NCBI GenBank assembly: GCA_913009695.1 | Contig: CAJVWV010000002.1 | Span: 1-53,464 of the forward strand | Length of the DNA: 53,464 nt | Direction of reading: 5' to 3' | Source: an uncultured bacterium | Lineage (GTDB): Bacteria; Patescibacteriota; Patescibacteriia; Patescibacteriales; SZUA-104 | Shown here: positions 9,534 to 18,546 of the stretch, piece by piece | Position numbering within the stretch: position 1 is the stretch's first letter | Layout: each line of letters begins with the position of its first letter | Position numbers and translations under genes: made by a program | Notes under the pieces: model-generated | The model's database searches: none | The model's input: the letters and a program-made list of their open reading frames with translations, nothing else | Told to the model about the DNA's origin: nothing

Positions 9534-10550
9534 TTAGCATATCCTCGGAATAAGCTTCCCCTTCGGCATTTCAATCGGCCTTAAACTCCCTAAATTTGTC
9601 TTTAAAAATACGCCACTGCCTTTTTCGGCGATTCCAACCACTTTAGCATCTTTATTAAAATTTTTCAAGATCTTTAAAGCCCTATTAACATTATTACCTG
9701 AAACAGCGGCAATAAACCTTCCTTCTGACGCTAAAGAAAAAATATCAATTCCCAATAATTCCGATATGGCTGTAGTTTCTTTTTTGTATGGTAAATTATC
9801 TTCGTCTAATACTATTTTCACTTTTGACTTCTCGGCCATTTCCACTAAATTCGCGGACAGTCCGCCACGAGTCGGATCTTTACAGGCGTTTAAATATTTA
9901 CCAACTTTTTCCAATTCTTTATTCAAAGGTTTTGAGTCACTTTTAATTTTTGTTTTGTAATTAAATCTTTTAGATAAAAGCGCGACCGCGTGCTCGCCCA
10001 AATCTCCAGAAGCGATAATTACATCCCCTATTTTAATTCCATTATTAGGAATTATTTTTTTAGCTATTCCAACACCGGAGGTTGTAATTTCAATTTTATC
10101 AATCTTTCCTTTCTCGGTTACCTTTGTATCTCCGGTTACGACCGGTACGCCGGATTCTTGAGATATTTTATTTATAGAAGAAATAATTTTCATTAAATCT
10201 TTTTTTAAAAAACCCTCCTCTATTACTATGCTTAAAGAAATGCCCAAAGGCTTCGCTCCCATAACCGCTAAATCATTTATAGTACCGCACATGGCAATTT
10301 TTCCTATATCTCCTCCGGAAAAAAATATCGGATCAACAATAAAAGCATCAGTCGTGAAAACCAACCTATTGCCTCCTCTCCTTGCTAAGGAGAGAATTGA
10401 GGTGAGGTCTAAAATAGCCGCGTCATCTTCACAGTTCTGCCACTTTCCTTTGTACTTCAATATGCCACGAATATCTTTTAATAGTTCCCATGATTTATAT
10501 CCACCGCCACCATGATCTAATTCAATTGTTTGTTTTTTATCTTGATTCAT
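9534..10550 (-). CDS. hypE: Hydrogenase expression/formation protein HypE
   Basis: IELDHGGGGYKSWELL; AIL...LVFTTDAFIVDPIFFSGGDIGKIAMCGTINDLAVMGAKPLGISLS; C-terminal PRIC. Confidence 0.93.
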   Translation of the reverse strand: MNQDKKQTIELDHGGGGYKSWELLKDIRGILKYKGKWQNCEDDAAILDLTSILSLARRGGNRLVFTTDAFIVDPIFFSGGDIGKIAMCGTINDLAVMGAKPLGISLSIVIEEGFLKKDLMKIISSINKISQESGVPVVTGDTKVTEKGKIDKIEITTSGVGIAKKIIPNNGIKIGDVIIASGDLGEHAVALLSKRFNYKTKIKSDSKPLNKELEKVGKYLNACKDPTRGGLSANLVEMAEKSKVKIVLDEDNLPYKKETTAISELLGIDIFSLASEGRFIAAVSGNNVNRALKILKNFNKDAKVVGIAEKGSGVFLKTNLGSLRPIEMPKGKLIPRIC

Positions 10551-10615
10551 AATATAAAACTTAAGTCTATTAAAAATACCATAAAATATAACAATAATCA
10601 ACTAAAAACAAGCTA

Positions 10616-10644
10616 TTGACATAAATATTATAATAATGTATTAT
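10616..10644 (+). promoter_or_regulatory. Sigma70-like promoter for secE-nusG-rplK operon
   Basis: TTGACA (10616-10621) N17 TATTAT (10639-10644). Confidence 0.75.
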
Positions 10645-10700
10645 AGTATTAAGTTAAGCAAAGCCGCCCGACAGGGCTGTTTTTTAATACAAATAAAAAT

Positions 10701-10886
10701 ATGGCAAATAAATTGACCAATTATATTAAAGGTTCAGTTGAGGAAATGAAAAAGGTAACTTGGCCGACCAAAAAAGAAACCTATAACTATACATTGCTTG
10801 TTATGGGTATTAGCGTGGCGGTTGCCGCTTTTTTAGGCGCCCTAGACTATATTTTTAACTGGGGGTTAGAGATAATCATAAAGTAG
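10701..10886 (+). CDS. secE: Preprotein translocase subunit SecE
   Basis: IKGSVEEMKKVTWPTKKETYNYTLLVMGISV. Confidence 0.93.
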   Translation: MANKLTNYIKGSVEEMKKVTWPTKKETYNYTLLVMGISVAVAAFLGALDYIFNWGLEIIIK

Positions 10887-10995
10887 AAAGTTATAAAGTT
10901 CATAAAGTTATAAAGAGTTCCGTTTTATACGCTCCTGCTTAATTAACCTATAACTTTACAAACTTTATAACTTTATAAACTTTTAACTAAAGCAT

Positions 10996-11541
10996 ATGGC
11001 TAAACAAACATTAAATCAAGGACGACGTTGGTATGTACTGCATACTTATTCCGGATATGAAGAGAATGTCTCAAATAATCTGCAACAGAGAATTGAATCC
11101 ATGGACATGGAAAATAAAATTTTCAATATACTTATACCGATTGAGAAAAAAATTAAAATAAAAAATGGAAAACGCAAGGTTGTTGAAGAAAAAATTTTTC
11201 CCGGTTACGTCTTGGTGGAAATGATTGTAAATGACGATTCATGGTATGTTGTTAGAAATACGCCAAACGTTACCGGCTTTATCGGCACGGGCACGGTTCC
11301 AACTCCGATTGCTGAAAAAGAAGTAAAAGATCTTCAGAAGCGAATGGGCGTTGAAGAGCCTAAATTTAAAATTGACGTTTCTGTCGGCTCTCCGGTTAGA
11401 ATTACTGACGGTCCGTTTAAAAATCTTGAAGGAAAAATTACTAATATTGACGAAGCTAAGGGCAAAGTTAAAGTATTGGTTTCTATGTTTGGAAGAGAAA
11501 CTCCCGTTGAATTAGACTTTTTACAAATTAAAAAAATATAA
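10996..11541 (+). CDS. nusG: Transcription termination/antitermination protein NusG
   Basis: RWYVLHTYSGYEENVSNNL...FPGYVLVEM...VRNTPNVTGFIG; KOW motif. Confidence 0.97.
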   Translation: MAKQTLNQGRRWYVLHTYSGYEENVSNNLQQRIESMDMENKIFNILIPIEKKIKIKNGKRKVVEEKIFPGYVLVEMIVNDDSWYVVRNTPNVTGFIGTGTVPTPIAEKEVKDLQKRMGVEEPKFKIDVSVGSPVRITDGPFKNLEGKITNIDEAKGKVKVLVSMFGRETPVELDFLQIKKI

Positions 11542-11620
11542 TAAATATTTATCTTGTTCCCTCTTGGGTGCTTCTACAAGATAAAAATTTTATAATTTTT
11601 AATTTTATAATTTTTAAGAT

Positions 11621-12043
11621 ATGGCTAAAAAAATATTAACTAAAATAAAATTGCAAATCCCAGCCGGGCAGGCTAACCCAGCCCCTCCGGTGGGTCCTGC
11701 TTTGGGCCAACACGGCCTTAACATTCAAGAATTCTGCACGAGGTTTAATGACGCAAGTAAAGATAAAATGGGAGATATTATTCCGGTTGAAATTACTGTT
11801 TACGAGGACAGAACTTATGATTTCATAATGAAAACCCCTCCGGCCGCAGTATTAATTAAAAAAATCGGAAAATTTAAAAAAGGATCAGGAAAAGCTTTAG
11901 TTGAAAAAATCGGATCATTAACCCAAGACCAGCTTAAAGAAATCGCGGAAATTAAAATGCCTGATCTAAATACAGATGATATTGAACAAGCTAAAAAAAT
12001 TATAGCCGGTACTGCAAGACAGATGGGCGTAGAAATAAAGTAA
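11621..12043 (+). CDS. rplK: 50S ribosomal protein L11
   Basis: [34 protein letters not shown]. Confidence 0.98.
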   Translation: MAKKILTKIKLQIPAGQANPAPPVGPALGQHGLNIQEFCTRFNDASKDKMGDIIPVEITVYEDRTYDFIMKTPPAAVLIKKIGKFKKGSGKALVEKIGSLTQDQLKEIAEIKMPDLNTDDIEQAKKIIAGTARQMGVEIK

Positions 12044-12055
12044 TTTTTAATAAAC

Positions 12056-12144
12056 TTCTACCGACTTTTACGGGTTCGCGCGGCTTTAGTCCCGAAGCTT
12101 CGGGATTAAAACCTGCCACACCCTGAGCTAAGGCTCGGTAGAAA
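12056..12144. repeat. ~89 bp imperfect palindrome between rplK and rplA with nested tcccgaagcttcggga
   Basis: ttctaccgac...cccgaagcttcggg...ctcggtagaa; arms pair with mismatches. Confidence 0.75.
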
Positions 12145-12201
12145 TAATTTAATAACTAATTTGTGGGAGTTCCGATATTAGAACGCCTCACCACGAAAAG
12201 T

Positions 12202-12873
12202 ATGACAAAAAAAGAGACCACAATTGATTTTGACAAAACAAAATCTTATTCAATTGAAGAAGCAATTGAGTTAACAAAGAAATTATCAAAAACAAAATTT
12301 GACGGATCAGTAGAAGCGCACTTTCGCTTAGGAATTGACGCTAAAAAAGGTGAACAGCAAATAAGAACAGCAATAAGCCTTCCGCACGGAACAGGAAAAA
12401 CCGTTAAAGTCGCCGCCTTTGTTAGTCCTGACAAAGAAAAAGAAGTTAAGGCCGCTGGCGCCGATTTTGTAGGCGGAGAAGATTTAATCGCTGAAATTAA
12501 AAAATCGGAAAAAACTGATTTTCAGGTTGCTGTAGCCGAACCTCTTATGATGAGAAACTTGGCGCAAATCGCTAAAATTCTTGGAACTCGCGGATTAATG
12601 CCTTCTCCTAAAAATGAAACTGTAACTCCGAATCCTGCTAAAGCAGTCACGGAACTTAAAAAAGGAAAAGTTAGTTTTAAAAATGACGACACAGGCAATA
12701 TACACGTAGCGATTGGTAAAGTTTCGTTTGATAATAAAAAACTAGTTGAAAACTATAACATCATCAAAGAAGCAATCGTAAAAGCAAAACCATCAAGCTC
12801 AAAAGGAATTTATATTCAAAATATTTCAGTTAACGCTACAATGGGACCGGGAGTAAAGATAATAATTGAATAA
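12202..12873 (+). CDS. rplA: 50S ribosomal protein L1
   Basis: FDGSVEAHFRLGIDAKKGEQQIRTAISLPHGTGK...LGTRGLMPSPKNETVTPNPAKAV; ORF extends to 12163 but ATG at 12202 fits better. Confidence 0.97.
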   Translation: MTKKETTIDFDKTKSYSIEEAIELTKKLSKTKFDGSVEAHFRLGIDAKKGEQQIRTAISLPHGTGKTVKVAAFVSPDKEKEVKAAGADFVGGEDLIAEIKKSEKTDFQVAVAEPLMMRNLAQIAKILGTRGLMPSPKNETVTPNPAKAVTELKKGKVSFKNDDTGNIHVAIGKVSFDNKKLVENYNIIKEAIVKAKPSSSKGIYIQNISVNATMGPGVKIIIE

Positions 12874-12898
12874 CACAAAACTCATAACATAATTTCAC

Positions 12899-12926
12899 AA
12901 AAAGCCGACTTTGTCGGCTTTTTGTT
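12899..12926 (+). terminator. Rho-independent terminator after rplA
   Basis: aaaaagccgactttgtcggctttttgtt. Confidence 0.9.
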
Positions 12927-13061
12927 ATGTTCTTTGTTGTGTGTTCCATGTTCCATGACTCGCATTTGCTCTATCCTCTTTCATTTGCTAAAATAATAAG
13001 ACCTTAATAAATTATCCACAAATCAAAATTTTAAATTTTGATTTGTTTTTTCTCTAAAAAT

Positions 13062-13637
13062 ATGGCTAAACTCAAGGATCCGAAAATTACTAGACTTTCA
13101 TGGGATGAATTTTTTATGAATATGGCGATACTAGCCGCAAAACGCGCGGCTTGCCGATACCATGAATGCGGAGCAGTGTATGTAGATAAGTATAAACGTG
13201 TTATTTCAGTAGGCTATAATGGCCCAACTGAAGGCGATTACCATTGTATTGATGTTGGTTGTGCTAAAGTTGACGGCGATCCACAGACAAAAGAATTAAA
13301 ACGCTGTCGCGGCGCCCATGCTGAAATGAACGGAATCGCTAACGCAATTGATACAAAACGATTGCGCGGAGCAACATTATATTCCGCTACTTTCCCCTGC
13401 TATGACTGCATGAAGTCGCTAAACAATGTCGGAATAAAAGAAATTATTTATTTTGAAGAATATTTACGAATTAAAAAAAGTGGGAAAGAAACTGAAAAAG
13501 AAAACGAAGCCAGGGAATTGGCAGATAAACGTAGTATTAAAATACGCAAATATGACGGCAAAATCTATTGCAAGGTAAGTTCCACTGATAAATCGGAGGA
13601 TGGATGCGGGGACTGTTCTTGTAGCGATGAAAATTAA
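13062..13637 (+). CDS. dCMP deaminase (ComEB-like)
   Basis: GAVYVDKYKRVISVGYNGPTEGDYHC; HAEMNGIANAI; FPCYDCMKSL zinc site. Confidence 0.92.
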   Translation: MAKLKDPKITRLSWDEFFMNMAILAAKRAACRYHECGAVYVDKYKRVISVGYNGPTEGDYHCIDVGCAKVDGDPQTKELKRCRGAHAEMNGIANAIDTKRLRGATLYSATFPCYDCMKSLNNVGIKEIIYFEEYLRIKKSGKETEKENEARELADKRSIKIRKYDGKIYCKVSSTDKSEDGCGDCSCSDEN

Positions 13638-13669
13638 GATTGTTTTTAACTTTTTGTTATCATTCCTGC

Positions 13670-13873
13670 AAAGCCCTCACCCGCCATCGCTCCGCTCGGC
13701 ACCCTCTCCCGCGACAAGCCGCAGGAGAGGGATTGTATGAAAATAATATTTTATTATATATTATAATTTAATAATATTTTAGCCAAATTAAATATGTTAT
13801 TAAACATCTAAACTTTTAAACCAGTTCCCTCTCCCGCGACGCTAGGAGTGGGAGAGGGTCAGGGTGAGGGCTT
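13670..13873. repeat. MITE-like inverted-repeat element between dCMP deaminase and dcd
   Basis: aagccctcaccc ... ccctctcccgcgac ... gggagagggtcagggtgagggctt: inverted termini ~200 bp apart with nested hairpins. Confidence 0.6.
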
Positions 13874-13994
13874 GGAAGGACGGGATTAAACAAAACGAAC
13901 ATTGCTTTCTATAAACTATCGTTTAATAACAACATTATTACAAATTAACCATAGATTCCGGATAAGCTTCGCTTTCCGGAATGACAAACAACAT

Positions 13995-14573
13995 ATGATC
14001 CTAGGAATAAAAGAACTGCATAAATTAGTTAAAGAAAAAAATTTAGTTGAAAATCTTTGCGAGCGCGAACAAAACAATCCTGAGGGTGCTGGTTTCGATT
14101 TGCGTTTAGGAGAAATTTATGAATTAGAGGGAGACGGTTTTTTAGGCGTAGAAGAACGAGATACACCAAATATAAATCTTATAGCAAAAAACGAAGAAGG
14201 TGGGGATGGAAAACCCTCCTCCGCTGAAGCTACGGCGGGCAAGGAAAATAGCTTTGTTTTTGAGCCTAGAAAATACTATTTAATTAAAACAATGGAAAAA
14301 GTAAATTTACCGACTACCTTGTCAGGAATAATTTTTCCACGCACTACCCTATTTAGATCCGGTCTAGCATTATTTAACGGCATTGTTCAGCCCGGTTACT
14401 CAGGCGAACTTACTTTTGGAATAAGCAACTTAGGAAAATCAAATATTCGCGTTTCTTTCGGAGCTCGCGTAGTTCATATTACCTTTCACGAAGTTCTTGG
14501 AGAAGGCAACCAATACCGGGGGCAATGGCAGGGCGGACGAGTAGCGACCGAGGAAAAAGAAACTCAGGTGTAA
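13995..14573 (+). CDS. dcd: dCTP deaminase family protein
   Basis: GAGFDLRLGEIYEL; LPTTLSGIIFPRTTLFRSGLALFNGIVQPGYSGELTFGISNLG; contains an in-frame repeat insertion (SSAEATAGK). Confidence 0.85.
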   Translation: MILGIKELHKLVKEKNLVENLCEREQNNPEGAGFDLRLGEIYELEGDGFLGVEERDTPNINLIAKNEEGGDGKPSSAEATAGKENSFVFEPRKYYLIKTMEKVNLPTTLSGIIFPRTTLFRSGLALFNGIVQPGYSGELTFGISNLGKSNIRVSFGARVVHITFHEVLGEGNQYRGQWQGGRVATEEKETQV

Positions 14574-14748
14574 ATAATAATTTCTAATTTCTAATTCACC
14601 TAACTTCTAATAAAAACTCAAATGACAAAATCCAAATGACAAATCCCTGTCTGCCGACAGGCAGGAATGTCAAATGACTTAATATCAAAATTTAAACATT
14701 TGGATTTTTGATTTGATTTGACATTTGAGCTTTGGATTTTTTAAATAT

Positions 14749-15747
14749 ATGTCACAACACCCTGAATACCAATATCTTAATTTAGCCAAAGATATATTAA
14801 AAAACGGAAGCGATAAAAAACTTTTTTTTACTCCCGAAGTATTAGAAGAATATAAGAAAAAAGGTGAAGATCCTCCTTTTATTCGTTCTGTCTTTGGGCG
14901 CCAAATAAGATTTGACCTTTCTAAAGGGTTTCCCCTTCTAACAACTAAAAAAACTTTTTTTAGAGGAATTTTAATTGAGCTTCTTTGGTTTTTGTCAGGC
15001 AGTACAAATATTAAGCCGTTAGTTGACCAAAACGTCCGTATTTGGGACGAATGGGCATGGAAACGATACCATAAGCATTGTCTTGAGAATGATCCGAAAA
15101 ACGACTTAACGCAAGTTGAATTTATCGCTAAACTAAAAGAATTGCCAGAAGATGATGAATGGGTAAAAAAATGGGGCGATTTAATAATGGTTTACGGAAA
15201 AATGTGGCGCCGTTGGCCAGCCAGCGATGGAAGAGAAATTGACCAACTTGGCTGGGTGATAAAAGGGCTTAAAGATAAACCGTTTAGAAAATCTTACGTT
15301 GTGTCCGGCTGGAATCCTGATTTTATTTACGCCATGGCCTCAAAGGGCAACGTTAACGAAGTCCCTCCTTTCTGCCATACTACTTTTCAATTTGCAGTAA
15401 CAGACGGAAACAAGCTTAATCTCGGTCTTTATCAAAGAAGCGCTGATTTATTTCTAGGCGTTCCTTTTAATATCGCGAGCTACGCCATGCTTCTTTTAAT
15501 GGTAGCTCAAGCTACTGGTCTAGAGCCAGGAGAATTCGTTCATACTTTCGGGGACGTTCACATATACTCTAATCACTTTGACCAAATCAAAGAGCAAATC
15601 GCCAGAGAACCATTCCCATTCCCCAATTTAAAGATCAACTCTGATATAAAAAACATTGACGATTTTAAATTTGAAGATTTTGAATTAGAAAATTACGAAT
15701 CACATCCGCCGCTTAAAGGCGAAATTGCCAATATTGGAGGATACTAA
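14749..15747 (+). CDS. thyA: Thymidylate synthase
   Basis: GRQIRFDLSKGFPLLTTKKTFFRGILIELLWFLSGSTN; PPFCHTTFQF; RSADLFLGVPFNIASYAMLL. Confidence 0.97.
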   Translation: MSQHPEYQYLNLAKDILKNGSDKKLFFTPEVLEEYKKKGEDPPFIRSVFGRQIRFDLSKGFPLLTTKKTFFRGILIELLWFLSGSTNIKPLVDQNVRIWDEWAWKRYHKHCLENDPKNDLTQVEFIAKLKELPEDDEWVKKWGDLIMVYGKMWRRWPASDGREIDQLGWVIKGLKDKPFRKSYVVSGWNPDFIYAMASKGNVNEVPPFCHTTFQFAVTDGNKLNLGLYQRSADLFLGVPFNIASYAMLLLMVAQATGLEPGEFVHTFGDVHIYSNHFDQIKEQIAREPFPFPNLKINSDIKNIDDFKFEDFELENYESHPPLKGEIANIGGY

Positions 15748-15857
15748 CGCGATAGTCATAAAGTTATAAAGTTCATAAAGTAAAACGGATAATAAAAAGC
15801 CCCGCAAATTCAATAAAAATTGCAAGGGCTATAGCGCATAACAATAATTGTATTTTT

Positions 15858-16046
15858 TTACCATCTGACCCCGAGAAAATGTAAAATAAAAAGTCCAGCG
15901 GCTACCAATAGCCAACTAGCTGTAATAACCCCTCTGGATTGTCCCGAACATCCATATCCCAGACCAATTCCTGCCATCAGATAAGCACTTATTTTTAAAA
16001 GTTCCATTATTTTTCCCTCCTTTAATTTATGAAAATATGTTACCAA
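15858..16046 (-). CDS. Small membrane protein
   Basis: 62 aa ORF with hydrophobic segments and a GGAGGG RBS; flanked by inverted AT-rich repeats. Confidence 0.45.
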   Translation of the reverse strand: MVTYFHKLKEGKIMELLKISAYLMAGIGLGYGCSGQSRGVITASWLLVAAGLFILHFLGVRW

Positions 16047-16178
16047 TAAATAATTATTTAGTCAAATGATAAAAATATATAACTTTTACTTTCTGCCACG
16101 GCGCAACAGTGGAAATTTCAAAATTATTATCAGGTTTAATAAAGACTTTATAACTTTACAAACTTTATAGACTCCGCT

Positions 16179-16676
16179 ATGGTTTCAATGATAGCTATCA
16201 CAAATAAAAACAGGGTAATCGGTTATAAAAACCGCTTGCTTTGGGATATTCCGGATGACTTAAAGCATTTTAAAAAAATAACCAAAGGGCATGTTGTTGT
16301 TATGGGAGATAAAACTTTTGAGTCATTAGGACGGCCGCTACCGAACCGCACTAATATTATTATTACAAGAGATAAAGATTATAGAGCGCCAGAATGCGTT
16401 ATTGTACATTCTTTAGAAGATGCGCTTTTACAAGGGAAAAAAGAAGAAGCTAAATTGGGCAATAAAACAGAAGAAATATTTATTATCGGCGGCGGATCAA
16501 TTTATGCTCAAATGTTGCCATTTACCGATAAGCTTTACTTAACTGTTGTTGATGATGAGCCGAAAAACGCAGATACATTTTTTCCGGATTATTCCGAGTT
16601 TAAAAATATTGTTTCAGAGTCTGTTGAATACGAACATAACGGATTAAAATATAAATTTATTGAATTAACAAAATGA
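16179..16676 (+). CDS. folA: Dihydrofolate reductase
   Basis: MVSMIAITNKNRVIGYKNRLLWDIPDDLKHFKKITKGHVVVMGDKTFESLGRPLPNRTNIIITRD. Confidence 0.96.
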   Translation: MVSMIAITNKNRVIGYKNRLLWDIPDDLKHFKKITKGHVVVMGDKTFESLGRPLPNRTNIIITRDKDYRAPECVIVHSLEDALLQGKKEEAKLGNKTEEIFIIGGGSIYAQMLPFTDKLYLTVVDDEPKNADTFFPDYSEFKNIVSESVEYEHNGLKYKFIELTK

Positions 16677-17224
16677 CAAAAAAAATAATCGCCATAATCG
16701 GTCTGCCAGGATCCGGCAAGTCGTCAGCCATAAATTACTTGCAAAAAAAATTAAAATGCCCGAAAGTTTATTTCGGGGAAATTACTTTTGATGAAATGAA
16801 AAAAAGAAATTTAAAAGCAAATCAAAAAAATGAAAAAATGGTTAGGGAGAATTTAAGGAAAAAATACGGAGTTGATTATTACGCCAAAAGGGTAATTGAA
16901 AAAATAGATAGTATAAATGAAAAAATAATTCTGGTGGAAAGTTTATACAGCTGGACTGAATACCTTCTCTTTAAAGAAAAATTTAAAAATAACTTTTATA
17001 CCATTGCCGTTTATTCTTCTCCAAAAACAAGGTACGCACGGCTTAAAAATCGTCCCGAACGACCACTCACGGAAAAAGAAGCTAGGCGCCGAGATTACGC
17101 GCAGATAGAAAATCTAAAGCAGGCTGGTCCGATAGCAATGGCCGATTATACGGTTGATAATAATAGCGGATACGAAGAACTGCATATACAGATTGACAAA
17201 ACAATAGAAGGAGTACTAAAATAA
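16673..17224 (+). CDS. AAA/P-loop nucleoside or nucleotide kinase-like protein
   Basis: IIAIIGLPGSGKSSAINYL Walker A; start overlaps the folA stop (ATGA). Confidence 0.75.
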   Translation: MTKKIIAIIGLPGSGKSSAINYLQKKLKCPKVYFGEITFDEMKKRNLKANQKNEKMVRENLRKKYGVDYYAKRVIEKIDSINEKIILVESLYSWTEYLLFKEKFKNNFYTIAVYSSPKTRYARLKNRPERPLTEKEARRRDYAQIENLKQAGPIAMADYTVDNNSGYEELHIQIDKTIEGVLK

Positions 17225-17268
17225 AATTATTACAATATAAATTAGGGAGGAGTGCTAAAAGCGCTCCT

Positions 17269-18465
17269 TTGTCGTCTAAAATGTTTTTCTTTAGAAATAA
17301 AATTAAATCAAATAATCTAAATAAAAAATCCCGCCCTGCCTGCCCGCCTTCTTGGAGAGAGCGTAGTCGAAGGGGGAGGTTTATTGTTATTGACGGAACT
17401 GACGGATCCGGAAAAGCTACGCAAACAAAATTATTAGCCCAAAAATTGGAACGAACCGGTTTTGACGTTAAAATAGCCGACTTTCCACAATACGGACAAA
17501 AATCCGCGGGTTTAATTAAAGAATATTTAAATGGAAAGTACGGAGAAGCTGATACAGTTAATCCCTACCACGCTTCTATCTTTTTTGCCTGTGATCGGTA
17601 TGACGCCAGTTTTAAAATAAAAAAATGGCTTAATGAGGGTAGTATTGTAATCTCTGATCGTTACGTAACCGCTAATATGGGACATCAAGGCGGAAAAATA
17701 AAAGATTCGCTTGAACGCAAAGTTTTTTTTGAATGGCTTTATAAGCTTGAGTATGAACTTTTTGAAATACCAAAACCTGATTTAAATATAATTTTACATG
17801 TAGAAACTAACATAGCGCAAAAATTAGTAAACCACAGGGGAAACAAAAAAGATATTCATGAAAAAAATGAAAAGCACCTCGTTAACGCGGAAAAAACTTA
17901 TTTAGAAATTACTAAAACTTTTCCAAATCTTACTTTAATTAAATGCACGGAAAATGGAGAAATAATGACTCGAGACAAAATAAACGATCTTATTTTAGAA
18001 GAAGTTTTAAAATTAATTATTAATAAAGATGAGCAACCCAAGCCTCAGCTTAAAGTTAAGCGGCTAACCAACACTGCTAAAATTCCGCAAAGAGCGCGTA
18101 GCAAGGACGCGGGCATTGATATTTATGCCGACGATAATTATACTTTATTTCCGGGAGACATAGCTAAAGTTAAGACCGGGATTAAATTGCAAATTCCGGA
18201 AGGCCACGCGGGATTAATCTGGGATAAAAGCGGAATAGCCAGACAGAGAATCCACGTAATCGGAGGCGTTATTGATTCAAACTATCGCGGAGAAATTATT
18301 ATACTTATCAAAAACTTATCTGAAGATATTTTTAATATTTCTCGCGGGCAAAAAATAGCTCAAATCTTAATCCAAAAAATTGAAACGCCTAAAATAACTG
18401 AAAATTATATAAACGATGAAACGGAAAGAGGTGAAAATGAATTTGGTAATAATGGACTTTTTTAG
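17269..18465 (+). CDS. Bifunctional thymidylate kinase-dUTPase fusion
   Basis: N-half RFIVIDGTDGSGKATQTKLLAQKL...SDRYVTANMGHQGGKI (Tmk); C-half ARSKDAGIDIYADDNYTLFPGDIAKVKTGIKLQIPEGHAGLIWDKSGIARQRIHVIGGVIDSNYRGEIIILIKNLSE (Dut); one uninterrupted ORF. Confidence 0.93.
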   Translation: MSSKMFFFRNKIKSNNLNKKSRPACPPSWRERSRRGRFIVIDGTDGSGKATQTKLLAQKLERTGFDVKIADFPQYGQKSAGLIKEYLNGKYGEADTVNPYHASIFFACDRYDASFKIKKWLNEGSIVISDRYVTANMGHQGGKIKDSLERKVFFEWLYKLEYELFEIPKPDLNIILHVETNIAQKLVNHRGNKKDIHEKNEKHLVNAEKTYLEITKTFPNLTLIKCTENGEIMTRDKINDLILEEVLKLIINKDEQPKPQLKVKRLTNTAKIPQRARSKDAGIDIYADDNYTLFPGDIAKVKTGIKLQIPEGHAGLIWDKSGIARQRIHVIGGVIDSNYRGEIIILIKNLSEDIFNISRGQKIAQILIQKIETPKITENYINDETERGENEFGNNGLF

Positions 18466-18546
18466 CAATTTAAGATAAGATAAGATAAAATAAATGTTCT
18501 TTATAACAAAATACTTTCAGAAGAAGCCTAAATTTAAGGAGGAATT

